A program made the translations under genes and the position numbers. Positions 1-9,152 of a DNA stretch of 64,000 nucleotides are shown here, piece by piece; position 1 is the first letter of the stretch, and the number at the start of each line of letters is the position of its first letter. Source of the DNA: Lewinellaceae bacterium (GTDB lineage: Bacteria > Bacteroidota > Bacteroidia > Chitinophagales > Saprospiraceae); the NCBI GenBank assembly GCA_020636405.1, contig JACJXW010000004.1, positions 1,674,001-1,738,000 of the forward strand. The letters run 5' to 3'. The notes under the pieces were generated by a model. The model was not told where the DNA came from. It worked only from the letters and a program-made list of their open reading frames with translations, and did not search any database.

Positions 1-1211
1 CAATCGAATTCCGGCTCTTTGTGAGAAATGACGACGAGGTCTGAGTTCTCGACCACTTTATCCAGTTGGTCGGAGATCAGCTCGGACAGGTGCGGGATGT
101 GCTGGTCGATGTACTGTTTATTTGTACCGGTCAGCTTGGAAATATTGACGTTCTTATCGTAGATCGACAGGGTGTAGCCCTTGCCCAGCAGTTTTTCGGC
201 CAGGTCAACGACAGGGCTGTACCGCAGGTCGTCCGTTCCTTTTTTGAAGCTCAGCCCCAGGATGCCTACTCTTTTCACCCCTTTTTCCATGACCATATTG
301 TAGGCCATTTCCTTCTGGTTTTCGTTGGAATCGAGCACGGAGTTCAGTACCGGGCTTTTGAGGTAGAAATCGTGGGCCAGTGTGCGCAGGGCTTTCAGGT
401 CCTTGGGAAGGCAGGAGCCGCCGAAGGCGAAGCCTGGTTTGAGGTAGTAGGAGGACAGGTTGAGCTGGTGGTCCATGCAGAAGAGGTTCATCAGCTGATG
501 GGAGTCGATGCCCAGCTTTTTGCAGATGTTGCCCACCTCGTTGGCGAAGGATACCTTTAGGGCGTGGAAGGAGTTATTGACATACTTGATGAGCTCCGCC
601 ACTTCGATCTGGGTTTCCTCAACAGGAGCGTCAATCCCGCGGTAGACTTCCTTCATGATCCTGCCGGCCTTGGGGTTGTCGGTGCCGATCACCGTTACCG
701 GCGGGTTGTAATAATCCTTCACTGCCGTGCCTTCCCGCAGGAACTCGGGGTTGGAAACCACTGCAAAGCCCTCGTTGCGATTCTTGCCGGAAGCCTCTTC
801 CAGGATCTGCCCCACTTTATAGTTCGTGCCGGGGAGAACCGTTGAGCGGATGGCCACAATGTGCAGGCTGTCCTTTTCCCGGATCACTTCCCCGATCTGG
901 CGGGCGGTTTCGTAGATGGCCGTCAGGTTGAGGTGCCCTTCCGGCGAGGAAGGAGTGCCTACGCAGATGATGGACACATCGGTGCCTAGTACAGCTTCCC
1001 GGTAGTCGGTGGTGGCCGAAGCCCTGCCTTCCTTCCAGTTCTCTGCAATGAGCCGGTCAATATCTTTCTCGATGATCGTGGGTTTGCCCTGGTTGATCAG
1101 TTCGACCTTGGAAGGCATGACGTCTACACCGATCACGCGGTGCCCGTTGTTGGAAAGGCAGCCTACGCTGACGCAGCCTACATAGCCCAAACCGAAAATT
1201 GAAATGTTCAT
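1..1211 (-). CDS. algD: GDP-mannose 6-dehydrogenase (AlgD-like), 3' end outside window
   Basis: Cytoplasmic NAD-dependent enzyme expected to oxidise GDP-mannose to GDP-mannuronic acid, a precursor for uronate polysaccharides. About 403 codons are visible and the C-terminus lies beyond base 1. I translated the minus strand from the ATG at 1211. It begins MNISIFGLGYVGCVSVGCLS, a Rossmann GxGxxG fold. It carries the catalytic cysteine motif FGGSCLPKDLKAL and the C-terminal segment GLSFKKGTDDLRYSP. The match to remembered Pseudomonas AlgD runs along the whole length, including the DHxLNLS segment just before the catalytic motif, so AlgD is a better call than UDP-glucose dehydrogenase. It lies 11 bp downstream of the DUF354 gene and is the last visible gene of the exopolysaccharide locus. 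The substrate is inferred from resemblance, not proven. Confidence 0.88.
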   Translation of the reverse strand, partial: MNISIFGLGYVGCVSVGCLSNNGHRVIGVDVMPSKVELINQGKPTIIEKDIDRLIAENWKEGRASATTDYREAVLGTDVSIICVGTPSSPEGHLNLTAIYETARQIGEVIREKDSLHIVAIRSTVLPGTNYKVGQILEEASGKNRNEGFAVVSNPEFLREGTAVKDYYNPPVTVIGTDNPKAGRIMKEVYRGIDAPVEETQIEVAELIKYVNNSFHALKVSFANEVGNICKKLGIDSHQLMNLFCMDHQLNLSSYYLKPGFAFGGSCLPKDLKALRTLAHDFYLKSPVLNSVLDSNENQKEMAYNMVMEKGVKRVGILGLSFKKGTDDLRYSPVVDLAEKLLGKGYTLSIYDKNVNISKLTGTNKQYIDQHIPHLSELISDQLDKVVENSDLVVISHKEPEFD

Positions 1212-1222
1212 GGTACTATACT

Positions 1223-2245
1223 TTAGTCTTGATTTGTTGATTGTTCTACTTTTGTCAGGATCAGGCCCGTAACGTCGTCCCATTCCTCATAAAGCTGTTG
1301 GCGGAAAGCTTCCTTCTCCTGGAAAGAGAGGGCCCCGTCCATGATCTTTCTGACGGTGGGCACCACCTCTTCCGGTTCCAGTTTCAACAGCATGTCCTTG
1401 CGGATCAGGATCTCGTTGGCGGGCATGTCGCGGTTGCCGGCGTATATGCTGGGAACCCCCAGCATGGCGCCCTCGCGGGCCATGCTGTCGCCCGAGGAGA
1501 TCACGATGCTACTGTAGTACATCAGGGAGTGAATATCCGTAACCGGCTCTTCGAGGATCAGCCAATCGGCAGGGTAGCGCCCGGCATTTTCCTTGTTTTC
1601 CAGAGAGAGCACCACCTTCCAGGCTGCGGGGAACTCCCGCGAGATGGACAGGACGATGTCTTCCTGCTGAGACAGGTAGTTGGATGTTTTGGTCGATACT
1701 TCCCGGATGAAAATGTATTTATTGGGTATCAGCCCGTAAGGGGCCAGTGCGGTTTCGTCAGGGGTGAAGTAGGCGGGCGACAGGTACGCCCACTCCTTCA
1801 GTGCGTTGAATATTTTTACGCCCTGATATTTCGGCCCGAAGGGCGGCAGGTAAACCTCGTCGGCAGAGAATTTCAGGAAGGGGAAGACAAACCGCCGGGG
1901 GTCGTCGTTGAAAGCGATGTTGGGGATGCCCTTGAGCCTGCCGATGAAGTTGGCCTGGTAATTGGCCGTGAGGATAAACTTGTACCGCTTGCGGCCGATC
2001 AGCCGGAACAACTGGTAGATGCGCGGAATGATGATCTTAAAGACCATAGACCACATGCCCTTGTTGTGCTTGTAATCACCCAGGCAGGTCACGCGATACC
2101 CCGGCAGCTCGTGCTTGACCACCGGAAAGAGCTTGCCCCGATTGACGCAGAAGACATCCACTTCCTCCGGTTTGAAATTCAGGATGGCGTTCTTGAAAAA
2201 ATTAAATTGGGGTAGATGGTAAATATCTATGAGTACTTTTTTCAT
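1223..2245 (-). CDS. DUF354-family glycosyltransferase-like protein
   Basis: A 340-residue cytoplasmic protein of the DUF354 type, a GT-B-like fold related to UDP-GlcNAc 2-epimerases and family 1/4 glycosyltransferases. The N-terminus MKKVLIDIYHLPQFNFFKN resembles the opening strand and helix of these proteins. The C-terminal half has SSGDSMAREGAMLGVPSIYA, the typical nucleotide-sugar-binding loop with a Ser/Gly/Asp/Glu-rich turn. The ATG at 2245 is 7 bp from the preceding lyase gene, and algD follows 11 bp later, so all three are probably co-transcribed. Family members sit in polysaccharide loci, but their exact reaction is usually unknown; transfer of a sugar to the growing repeat unit is an inference. 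Confidence 0.7.
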   Translation of the reverse strand: MKKVLIDIYHLPQFNFFKNAILNFKPEEVDVFCVNRGKLFPVVKHELPGYRVTCLGDYKHNKGMWSMVFKIIIPRIYQLFRLIGRKRYKFILTANYQANFIGRLKGIPNIAFNDDPRRFVFPFLKFSADEVYLPPFGPKYQGVKIFNALKEWAYLSPAYFTPDETALAPYGLIPNKYIFIREVSTKTSNYLSQQEDIVLSISREFPAAWKVVLSLENKENAGRYPADWLILEEPVTDIHSLMYYSSIVISSGDSMAREGAMLGVPSIYAGNRDMPANEILIRKDMLLKLEPEEVVPTVRKIMDGALSFQEKEAFRQQLYEEWDDVTGLILTKVEQSTNQD

Positions 2246-2252
2246 GTTTGGG

Positions 2253-4205
2253 TCAGTTTTTGGGTTCGATGATGGTGGTTAACTGAAAACTTCCGGCCTT
2301 TTCCAGGCGGCTGTATATCGTCGTCGTCGGTTCTTTTTGCAGGAAGGACGGCGAATACCAGCCCAGGATCGGTTCCTCGCCCCCCCGGATCAACCGGGGC
2401 TGCAGGCTCTCGTCCAGCTTCAGCCGCATCGTTCGTCCCCGGGGATGGGAAAGTGCAAATTCATTGCCGTGCCCCTGCTCTGCCTGTATCTGAGGATGCA
2501 GGTGGAAAGGGATCTCGTAAACGTGCTGGCCGTCGCTCTCGATATTGTCAGTAATGACGATGGCCTCGCTTTCCATGTCGAACGCATACGTTCGGGTGTG
2601 GGTGACGCCCAGCAGCGCGTAGCCGTCGTGGCTGCCTCGTACAACGACTTTTCCGGCTTCTTCAGCAAAAAAGGCCAGGTCAGGTTGGTAGTGGTCGACC
2701 CAAAGGCAGGGCCCGGCATTGGACGCCTGGTCCTTTTCATCCACCCTTATGGTGTTGTGCGCCAGGGTTCCCTTGAAGTAGGATCTCCATTCGGGCTCGG
2801 AATGGTAGGTATAGGTGCCCACATCGGCGATGTAGGGCAGGCCGTCGACCTCCAGGAAGAAGGAAAGGGCGTCGGCATGGCCGTGAGCAGCGATGGAGAG
2901 GTAGCCCAGCGGCGCCGTATCTACATGCAGGTAGAGCTCTTTGCCTCCTTTGCCTTTTTTGATCAGGAAGTGCCCTTCTTCGGGGTATAACCGGGTCTCC
3001 GAACGGGCCTCCTGTAGGGGAAGCTGCTCAAAGGCGGCGGTTGCTTCGGGCCCGAACAGGATCTGGTTTTTCAGGCCGAAGGTTCCGGCTTTTGATTTCA
3101 GTACCGGGTCTTTGAACAGGACGGCGCCGGCGGCAAGCAGGGCCTGGAAATTACTGCCGTCCCCTTCCTGCTTGAGCAGGAAAGTATGCCCATCGTCATC
3201 GTCGCCATAGTACGGTACCCGGCCAGATATGCCCATCAGGTTATAGATATAGTGAAATATCTTTTTCAGCATTTCGCGGTAAGCGTCCGAAAAGGGATAA
3301 CCGCGGCGTTCGCCCACAACGTAGGCGATGAGGAAGAAATCGGTGATGAACTGGATGTATTCCGATGCCTCTTCCCGGTTGATGCCGTTGGGCGAATGCT
3401 GGAGCTGTATCTCCCTTTCCAGTATCCTCTGCGCCTTGCGCGCCCATTTTTTCGAACTGGGAAAATCCCAGTAGGCGCCGGCGATGAACAGGCCGCTGGC
3501 CTCGGCGATCAGGTGGTTATTGGAAGACGAGAACTTGGAAGGGTGCTTGTCGGCATGTTGGCCGTGCAGATAAATGAGCGGCAGCCACTGGCTGTCGACA
3601 AACTGTTTAAAATCCGGGTCTTCGTTGCACAGCTGGCTCGCCTCCAGGATCTCCCAGCAGAGGAACCAGGTAATGATGCGCAGGTTGATCTCAATATTGC
3701 TGTACCAGTTGACCCCTTTCAGATACGGGTTGCTTTCCTTCCAGCTTTTTATGATATCGATGAATCTTTGCAGGTATTGCTTTTCACCAGAGTAACGGTA
3801 CTGCAGGCAGATATTGGTAAGAAACTGCAGCCGGTTGACTTCCCACGTGCCCTTGACGATACCGTGTTTTTCGGTGCGGGTATCGATGGAAAAAGAATAG
3901 TCGAGCGGGAAGCGCCCGCCGCTGACGGGGTCGTGGTGCCAGTCGATCTCCTTGTCGATGCGCAGGGGCCTTCCGAAGATGGAATGTTCTTTGGCCTCGA
4001 ACGGTCCCTTTAGCTCCGGTAAGAACAGAATAGGGGAGGGGTAGGCCGACAGGCTGACCTGAGGGAAATACCCCACTTTTTGCCACTTCTCATATTTCTT
4101 GCGCGCCGCCGTATTGAGGCGGTAGTTGATCTCCGGCAGGCTCATGGTCTTGAGCCGGTTGGCGTACCAGGCCAGTTTATCGAGTTGTGCGCTTCGATTG
4201 CTCAT
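2253..4205 (-). CDS. Heparinase II/III family polysaccharide lyase
   Basis: A 650-residue protein with the usual two-part architecture. The N-terminal (alpha/alpha) domain (about residues 30-350) includes SSNNHLIAEASGLFIAG and GINREEASEYIQFITDFF. The C-terminal heparinase II/III beta-sandwich (about 370-620) includes the conserved AAHGHADALSFFLEVDG and FKGTLAHNTIRVD segments. His and Tyr residues in these segments form the lyase active site in the family. No clear signal peptide is visible, so it may act in the cytoplasm or be exported by another route. Such lyases recur inside exopolysaccharide loci (compare AlgL in alginate clusters) and cleave uronic-acid-containing polymers by beta-elimination. 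With AlgD three genes away, a uronate polymer is a sensible substrate, but this is inferred. Confidence 0.85.
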   Translation of the reverse strand: MSNRSAQLDKLAWYANRLKTMSLPEINYRLNTAARKKYEKWQKVGYFPQVSLSAYPSPILFLPELKGPFEAKEHSIFGRPLRIDKEIDWHHDPVSGGRFPLDYSFSIDTRTEKHGIVKGTWEVNRLQFLTNICLQYRYSGEKQYLQRFIDIIKSWKESNPYLKGVNWYSNIEINLRIITWFLCWEILEASQLCNEDPDFKQFVDSQWLPLIYLHGQHADKHPSKFSSSNNHLIAEASGLFIAGAYWDFPSSKKWARKAQRILEREIQLQHSPNGINREEASEYIQFITDFFLIAYVVGERRGYPFSDAYREMLKKIFHYIYNLMGISGRVPYYGDDDDGHTFLLKQEGDGSNFQALLAAGAVLFKDPVLKSKAGTFGLKNQILFGPEATAAFEQLPLQEARSETRLYPEEGHFLIKKGKGGKELYLHVDTAPLGYLSIAAHGHADALSFFLEVDGLPYIADVGTYTYHSEPEWRSYFKGTLAHNTIRVDEKDQASNAGPCLWVDHYQPDLAFFAEEAGKVVVRGSHDGYALLGVTHTRTYAFDMESEAIVITDNIESDGQHVYEIPFHLHPQIQAEQGHGNEFALSHPRGRTMRLKLDESLQPRLIRGGEEPILGWYSPSFLQKEPTTTIYSRLEKAGSFQLTTIIEPKN

Positions 4206-4241
4206 GGTGTTATTTGCTAATCGTTTTTGCGAGTTATTGGT

Positions 4242-4359
4242 CCGTTAGTCGTGGATTCGTTAGTCGTTAGTCGTGGATTCGTGTATTCGTTATTCGTGGA
4301 TTCGTGGATTCGTTATTCGTGGATTCGTGGATTCGTTTCCCGGATCCACGAATAACGGA
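4242..4359. repeat. Tandem GTGGATTCGT-type array with inverted copy
   Basis: The spacer between two minus-strand genes is filled with imperfect tandem copies of short units such as GTGGATTCGT, GTTATTCGTGGATTC and TTAGTCGTGGATTC. It ends in an inverted copy at 4343-4358 (ATCCACGAATAACGGAT type) that could pair with the tandem units. The array lies just 3' of the stop codon of the 4373-5146 gene. It resembles the array at 7372-7463, 3 kb away. Confidence 0.85.
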
Positions 4360-4372
4360 TCTCCAACCACGG

Positions 4373-5146
4373 TCAGGCCGTTTCCTGGGCTGGTTTGCGC
4401 CACCAGTCGGGGAGGCGTAAAAACAGGAACGGTATTAACATAAGCAAGAAGGAGATGTTGAGTTCTTCTACTTCGCTGATGCCGTTTTTGATCATCTGGT
4501 TGTCGTCGAGCATCCGATTCAGGGCCATGAAGAGGATGATATTGCCTGCATAAGCGACACCCATCCAAAGGGGAGGCACCGGAACGTAGAACCACTTTGT
4601 CAGCTTTCGTACTGCTCCGCTGAAGATGTGGAACAAGGGAAGAATGAGCAGGTAGAAACCAAACAGTGCAATAAATACCCGCCGGGCGGTGAAAAGAGCG
4701 GCCAGTCCTTCCTTGGGCTGTTCATCCATTGTCCGGGGGTTGAACATTTCGAGGTTGTGAAAATTGAATTCTCCCTGTACGTTGCGGGCCGCAATGGTTT
4801 CAGGGGTGTCGAATCCGATCAGGCGTTGCCCCCAACTGATCTCCTCGCCCAGAGATATAAAGAAGAGTAGCCCCAGCCCGAGGAAAATGTAGCGGCGGGG
4901 CAGGTTGAAGTAGGTCGACTGGTCGGCAGGGTCCCGGAAATTTTTCGCGCTGGCGAAAAGCCAGAAGCATCCGACGGTGGCCACCAGATAATATACGGCA
5001 CTTATGTTTTCCAGAAGGCCATCTTCCCGGGTCAGGGCGAAAAAGGGCTCTCTGGGTAAAAACATGATGAGGTAGGGGGCGGCCACCAAGATCAGTACCA
5101 TCACCGGTATCATCCCCATTTTTTTAAATATTCCGTTCGTGTTCAT
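4373..5146 (-). CDS. Uncharacterised polytopic membrane protein
   Basis: A 257-residue inner-membrane protein with about six hydrophobic helices (near residues 11-30, 45-65, 87-105, 155-180, 195-210 and 228-245). Between helix 3 and the next loop it has the charged, conserved-looking motif SLGEEISWGQRLIGFDTP, followed by a soluble stretch NFHNLEMFNP. I recall this EEISWGQR motif from uncharacterised membrane proteins of many bacteria but know no function. It sits between a GT4 glycosyltransferase gene (54 bp upstream) and the lyase gene. A role in modifying or exporting the polymer is possible but unsupported beyond context. Confidence 0.75.
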   Translation of the reverse strand: MNTNGIFKKMGMIPVMVLILVAAPYLIMFLPREPFFALTREDGLLENISAVYYLVATVGCFWLFASAKNFRDPADQSTYFNLPRRYIFLGLGLLFFISLGEEISWGQRLIGFDTPETIAARNVQGEFNFHNLEMFNPRTMDEQPKEGLAALFTARRVFIALFGFYLLILPLFHIFSGAVRKLTKWFYVPVPPLWMGVAYAGNIILFMALNRMLDDNQMIKNGISEVEELNISFLLMLIPFLFLRLPDWWRKPAQETA

Positions 5147-5176
5147 AGTAAGAGAATTATAGTATTGAATAATGGT

Positions 5177-5184
5177 GGGGGGGG
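5177..5184. other. Homopolymeric G8 tract in gene spacer
   Basis: Eight consecutive G on the plus strand (C on the transcribed strand) lie about 30 bp upstream of the start codon of the 4373-5146 membrane protein gene and just after the stop of the GT4 gene. Tracts of this length can slip during replication. Here it lies outside the coding region, so any effect would be on expression. It is one of several C-tracts in the locus spacers. Confidence 0.6.
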
Positions 5185-5200
5185 CTTTTCCAGAGGCCGT

Positions 5201-6331
5201 TTATGCGACCAATTCCTGGTAAATATTGATGTACCGTTCTGTCATACGGGAAATGACGAATTCGGTTTCAATTCTGCGCCTTCCTTCTTCCCCCATTTGC
5301 CGGGCTTTCTCCGGATCGTCGAGTAACCGGGCGATCTTGCCGGCCAGGTCGCCTGTGTCTAGCGGCTTGGCTAAAAAGCCGGTGCGCCCGTTTTCCACGA
5401 TCTCGGGAGTGCCGCCGCCATCGGTAGCCACTACGGGTTTACCCAGGGCCATATATTCGAGGATGGAGTTGGAAATTCCTTCACCATGGACGAGCGAGTT
5501 GGTAGCCAGTACACCGACGTCGAAGATCTGTATGATTGTTTCTACGTCCCGCATAAGGCCGGGCATCAGAATGCGGCTCTTGAACTGCGGTGGCACCATG
5601 GCGGCACATTCTTCCCAGCGGGGCCCGTCGCCGATGGCCAGAAAGGTCACCTGCCGGCCCTGCTCCAGCAACTGGATAGCGGCGCGGATGTAGGTGGCGT
5701 AGTCTTTGCGGTCGTGAAAGGCGCCTACCATGCCAACCACCTGCCCGGGTTCGATCCGCAGGCGGGCGTGCACTTCTTCGGAAGCGGTAGTGTCCGGAAT
5801 ACGCCTGAAGTCAAAACCGTTGTACACGCACCGGCTCCTGGCGCCCGGCGCCCGGTAGGCCCGCAGTCCGGCTTCCGAATTGCCAACGATCAGGTCGGAA
5901 AAAGGGAAGGACAATTTGGCCCAAAGGTATTTCTTATTGGAAAGCCCCAGGTTCAGCGGCGCGTCGGCTACACTGGCGTTGATGAGCCTGATGCCCAGGG
6001 CTTTGGCCGCCGGTATGACGTAAACGCTCGACATGGAGCCCCAGCTGTGAATGATGTCCGGCCTCACTTCCTTACAGAGATGGTACAGGCGCAGGAAAAG
6101 CCGGGGGTCCTTTTTGGACTTCCGGATGATGGTATGCACCGGTATGCCCAGGCCAAAAACTTCTTCGTATTCGACCTTGCCCGACAGGATGGCCACGGCG
6201 GGTTCGTAACCGCCGGTGTTCAGCAATCCTTTCAGCAGCTCGATCATCCGGCGCTCCTTGCCCCCTCGGGGAAGGCTGTCGATGAGGAAAAGGACTTTTA
6301 CAGGCTTTATGTGCTTTTGAGGCATGGTCAT
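5201..6331 (-). CDS. Glycosyltransferase family 4
   Basis: A 376-residue GT-B retaining glycosyltransferase. The N-terminal acceptor domain starts VKVLFLIDSLPRGGKERRM, the usual GT4 opening with a glycine-rich loop. The C-terminal donor domain has VGMVGAFHDRKDYATYIRA (GT4 core) and the E-x7-E type motif in GEGISNSILEYMALGKPVV, followed by GGTPEIV. It probably adds one sugar to the lipid-linked repeat unit on the cytoplasmic face of the inner membrane. The start ATG overlaps the stop of the upstream GT2 gene by four bases (ATGA), so the two are translationally coupled. Donor and acceptor sugars cannot be read from sequence. Confidence 0.92.
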   Translation of the reverse strand: MTMPQKHIKPVKVLFLIDSLPRGGKERRMIELLKGLLNTGGYEPAVAILSGKVEYEEVFGLGIPVHTIIRKSKKDPRLFLRLYHLCKEVRPDIIHSWGSMSSVYVIPAAKALGIRLINASVADAPLNLGLSNKKYLWAKLSFPFSDLIVGNSEAGLRAYRAPGARSRCVYNGFDFRRIPDTTASEEVHARLRIEPGQVVGMVGAFHDRKDYATYIRAAIQLLEQGRQVTFLAIGDGPRWEECAAMVPPQFKSRILMPGLMRDVETIIQIFDVGVLATNSLVHGEGISNSILEYMALGKPVVATDGGGTPEIVENGRTGFLAKPLDTGDLAGKIARLLDDPEKARQMGEEGRRRIETEFVISRMTERYINIYQELVA

Positions 6332-7260
6332 GCAATTTTTGTTTTGAAAACAGCCTGGTAGAGCCGGCCTGTGATCCGGGGGCCCAATGCCAGGATGAGC
6401 TCTGAAAAAGCCCGCGCTTTAAGATCGGGACGGGCTTCCAACAACAGTTTTCGGTATTGTCTGACACCGGCCCTATCTCTGGCGATCTGCAGGAAAAGGA
6501 TGCCACGCAGGCATTTGCCGATGTATTTTTTTCGGTTGTATCGTTTCAGCGTTTCCAGATAAAAGGGTTCGTTGAGCAGTTCGTGGTATACCCGGGCCCG
6601 GATATGTAGGTCGGGCTTGCGGTTGGTTGCCGTTTCGGTCAGGCCGTGGTCGGTATACCAAACCTTCAACGGTTTATGGATGTAGTAGCGGTTGGCGATG
6701 GCATCGATCTGGTACCAGAAGGCATTCTCATGGCCGGGTAGTTTTTCATTCATCCGCTTATCGCCCAGAAGCTCAGTTTTGGTCAGGCCCCAGAAGTTGC
6801 CACTCGTTTTGCCAACGATCACATCGATGGGTAGATACTGGTCGTGGCTCAGGCCATAGCCCGAAAGCTGGCCGGTAGCCGTATCGATGGCATTGCAGGT
6901 GACTGCGTCAATCGTAGGGTCTACTTCCGCCGGGGCCCGCATCATGGTTTCGAATGCCTCCGGCACCAACTCGTCGTCATCGCCGATCGAGCTGAACCAC
7001 TCTCCCCGCATTTGGCCGAAAGCGAAATTGATCCCGCCTTTGAACCTGCGGTTCTCCCTGAGGTGGAAAAGGCGCACCTGCTCGTGGCCCTCGTATTTTT
7101 TAAGCACTTCGGCAGTGTGGTCTTCGCTGCCGTTGTTGACAATGATCAGCTCGAAATCCCGAAAGGTTTGCGCCAGAACGCTTTCGATCGCATTTTCTAC
7201 CAAATGGGCGCGGTTGTAGGTCAGGATGATCAGGCTGATCTTCGGCCGTTCCATATTCAT
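6328..7260 (-). CDS. Glycosyltransferase family 2
   Basis: A 310-residue GT-A inverting glycosyltransferase. It opens KISLIILTYNRAHLVENAIE, the classic GT2 nucleotide-binding start, followed by the acidic metal-binding motif IGDDDELVPEAF (DxD region) near residue 100. I placed the start at the ATG at 7260; a GTG six bases earlier and an ATG at 7254 are alternatives. It is coupled to the downstream GT4 gene by an ATGA overlap. Its likely role is addition of one sugar to the undecaprenyl-linked repeat unit; the specificity is unknown. Confidence 0.9.
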   Translation of the reverse strand: MNMERPKISLIILTYNRAHLVENAIESVLAQTFRDFELIIVNNGSEDHTAEVLKKYEGHEQVRLFHLRENRRFKGGINFAFGQMRGEWFSSIGDDDELVPEAFETMMRAPAEVDPTIDAVTCNAIDTATGQLSGYGLSHDQYLPIDVIVGKTSGNFWGLTKTELLGDKRMNEKLPGHENAFWYQIDAIANRYYIHKPLKVWYTDHGLTETATNRKPDLHIRARVYHELLNEPFYLETLKRYNRKKYIGKCLRGILFLQIARDRAGVRQYRKLLLEARPDLKARAFSELILALGPRITGRLYQAVFKTKIA

Positions 7261-7371
7261 TAGCACTACTTTAATGATTTTTACAGCGGTATGTGCCTGT
7301 ACTGGTTCAGCCCTTTTTTCCTTTTTTTACGCAATCTGATCCGGCAGGTTTCAATAGCGGGATCTTATTAC

Positions 7372-7463
7372 TCGGGATTCGTGGATTCGTGATTCGTTAC
7401 TCGGGATTCGGGATTCGTGGATTCGTGATTCGTGATTCGTGGATTCGGGATTCGGGAATTCGT
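7372..7463. repeat. GGATTCGTG-type tandem array
   Basis: Imperfect tandem repetition of GGATTCGTG, GATTCGTGATTCGT and GGGATTCGGGATTC units in the 331-bp gap (7261-7591) between the GT2 and flippase genes. It uses the same words as the array at 4242-4359. The rest of the gap is occupied by the 14-bp array at 7509-7578; I see no further gene there. Confidence 0.85.
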
Positions 7464-7508
7464 TTCCGCCCTCCTGGAGCCTTGGCGAAGGAGGGGCTTC
7501 GCACATCG

Positions 7509-7578
7509 CACATCAAAAATCGCACATCAAAAATCGCACATCAAAAATCGCACATCAAAAATCGCACATCAAAAATCG
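7509..7578. repeat. Five perfect 14-bp tandem repeats
   Basis: Five exact head-to-tail copies of CACATCAAAAATCG (7509-7522, 7523-7536, 7537-7550, 7551-7564, 7565-7578). There are no spacers, so this is not CRISPR. The array ends 13 bp before the stop codon of the flippase gene, that is, immediately 3' of it on the minus strand. Confidence 0.95.
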
Positions 7579-7591
7579 CCTCCCCCCTCTT

Positions 7592-8962
7592 CTATTTCGC
7601 CCAGATCCCCCGGTCGGTCTTTTTCAGCAATTTGTTCACCTGTATAGGCGAAATGACGGCCAGGGGCAGCAGGCACAAGACGGTACCCATTACGATGCCT
7701 ATTGTTCCCAGGTTCAGGTAAGTGGCCATGAAAATGGACACTGGAATGTTGAGTATGGCTGCCGATACCCAGGTGACCATCTGAAGCCAGATCTTACCGG
7801 TGCCATTGATCACGATGTTGAACATGTTGACCCAGTTGGTGATGGACACCGAAAGGGCCACCGCTACACTCAGCATGAACGGGATCTGTATCTTGTCCTG
7901 TAGCCACAAGTGGTAGAATACGGGCGAAAAGGCGACCATCAGGACTGCCACCAGGATAGTGAACAGCCAGATCTTTACCACACCGCGCATCGTTCTTTTC
8001 ATCCATTCCATATCGCCTTTTTTGTAGGCCTCAATATTGGCGCCCCACAGCTGGTTGGTCAGAATGACGAAAAGGATCAGGAAGATGGAAAGATACTTGT
8101 AGGCCGCCTGAAAATGGGTTACGCCTTCCAGGTTGACAAATCCGGCGATCAGGAAGTTGTTCGTCTGATGAATGACGATCATCGACATGCGGATGAGGAA
8201 GAACTGGAATCCCAGCGTGAACAGCGACCGCACATGGGCCATCCTGGCCAGGCGGAGCTTCGGCCGGTATTTTTTAAAACGGCCGGAAAAATAATAAAAG
8301 CCGACAAACATCGGTATGAAAGCAAAGGTGAATGTCTTTGCCGCACCGAACAGGATCAGCGATTCTTCAGTAGTGTAGGCGATGATCAGGATGAAAACGA
8401 GAAACAGTACCTTGGAAATCGTGGAATAGATCTCTACTTTGCCGGACTGCTGAAAGGCATAGAACAACTGGAACACCAGCGAAGAGACAAAACGTATGGC
8501 GAAGGCGCCGAACATGAGCATTGCCAGGATTGCAATCTCCTGATTGAGGGCAGGGTCGGCCTGCAACCACTGTGCCCAGGGCAGGAACCAACTCGCCACA
8601 AAGAAAATAAGGGTAAAACCAGAAAAAACACTACCCACAATGAAGTAGGCCGTACTGACATAGCCCTGCGCCAGTTCATCTTCCCCGTCGGCAACTGCTT
8701 CTCCGAATTTGTTGCGCAGGCCGTTGCCAATGCCTACATCCAATTGAGCAAACCAGTCGATGATAGAAGTGAGGGTAAGGAAGATCCCAAACTTGTCCGG
8801 GCTCAGGTAGGCCAGAGAGATCGGGAAATAGGCAAAACCGATCACTATACCGATCCCTTTGAGAAAAAGTGCAAGTAGTACGTTCTTTTTCGCTTTTATC
8901 GTTCTTTCGTGCCCTTTAGCAACGTATTTATTCCAAACTGCTTTGTAGTTCATGGTGCTCAT
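7592..8962 (-). CDS. Wzx-like polysaccharide flippase (MOP superfamily)
   Basis: A 456-residue inner-membrane protein with about 12-14 hydrophobic helices spread over its length. It begins with a short basic cytoplasmic segment (HERTIKAKKN) and a first helix LLALFLKGIGIVIGFAYFP. The family-typical FGIFLTLTSIIDWFAQLDVG and GLRNKFGEA segments follow. Such proteins move undecaprenyl-diphosphate-linked repeat units across the inner membrane. The ATG at 8962 (MSTMNYKAVW) is preferred; an upstream GTG at 9016 would add a non-hydrophobic 18-residue extension. It follows the CotH-like gene by 190 bp, a gap in which I see nothing else. Confidence 0.85.
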   Translation of the reverse strand: MSTMNYKAVWNKYVAKGHERTIKAKKNVLLALFLKGIGIVIGFAYFPISLAYLSPDKFGIFLTLTSIIDWFAQLDVGIGNGLRNKFGEAVADGEDELAQGYVSTAYFIVGSVFSGFTLIFFVASWFLPWAQWLQADPALNQEIAILAMLMFGAFAIRFVSSLVFQLFYAFQQSGKVEIYSTISKVLFLVFILIIAYTTEESLILFGAAKTFTFAFIPMFVGFYYFSGRFKKYRPKLRLARMAHVRSLFTLGFQFFLIRMSMIVIHQTNNFLIAGFVNLEGVTHFQAAYKYLSIFLILFVILTNQLWGANIEAYKKGDMEWMKRTMRGVVKIWLFTILVAVLMVAFSPVFYHLWLQDKIQIPFMLSVAVALSVSITNWVNMFNIVINGTGKIWLQMVTWVSAAILNIPVSIFMATYLNLGTIGIVMGTVLCLLPLAVISPIQVNKLLKKTDRGIWAK

Positions 8963-9152
8963 TGGTAATTCATCGCGTGATGTGTCGATTTCCGGCCTAT
9001 TTAAGTACGTGGGCACAGATAGTGAAACGGAAAACCTGAGGCAAGTCCTTGATATTCAGTCCTTCGGTAATTCACTAATTCAGTCCATATACTTACAGGC
9101 ACATAAACATTCCCGTAAGAATGTGGTGTTGGCCTGGTCGAACTTTATGGGT

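Noticed and set aside
7509..7578. CRISPR-like array
   Set aside because: The 14-bp units are directly adjacent without spacers and there are no cas genes.
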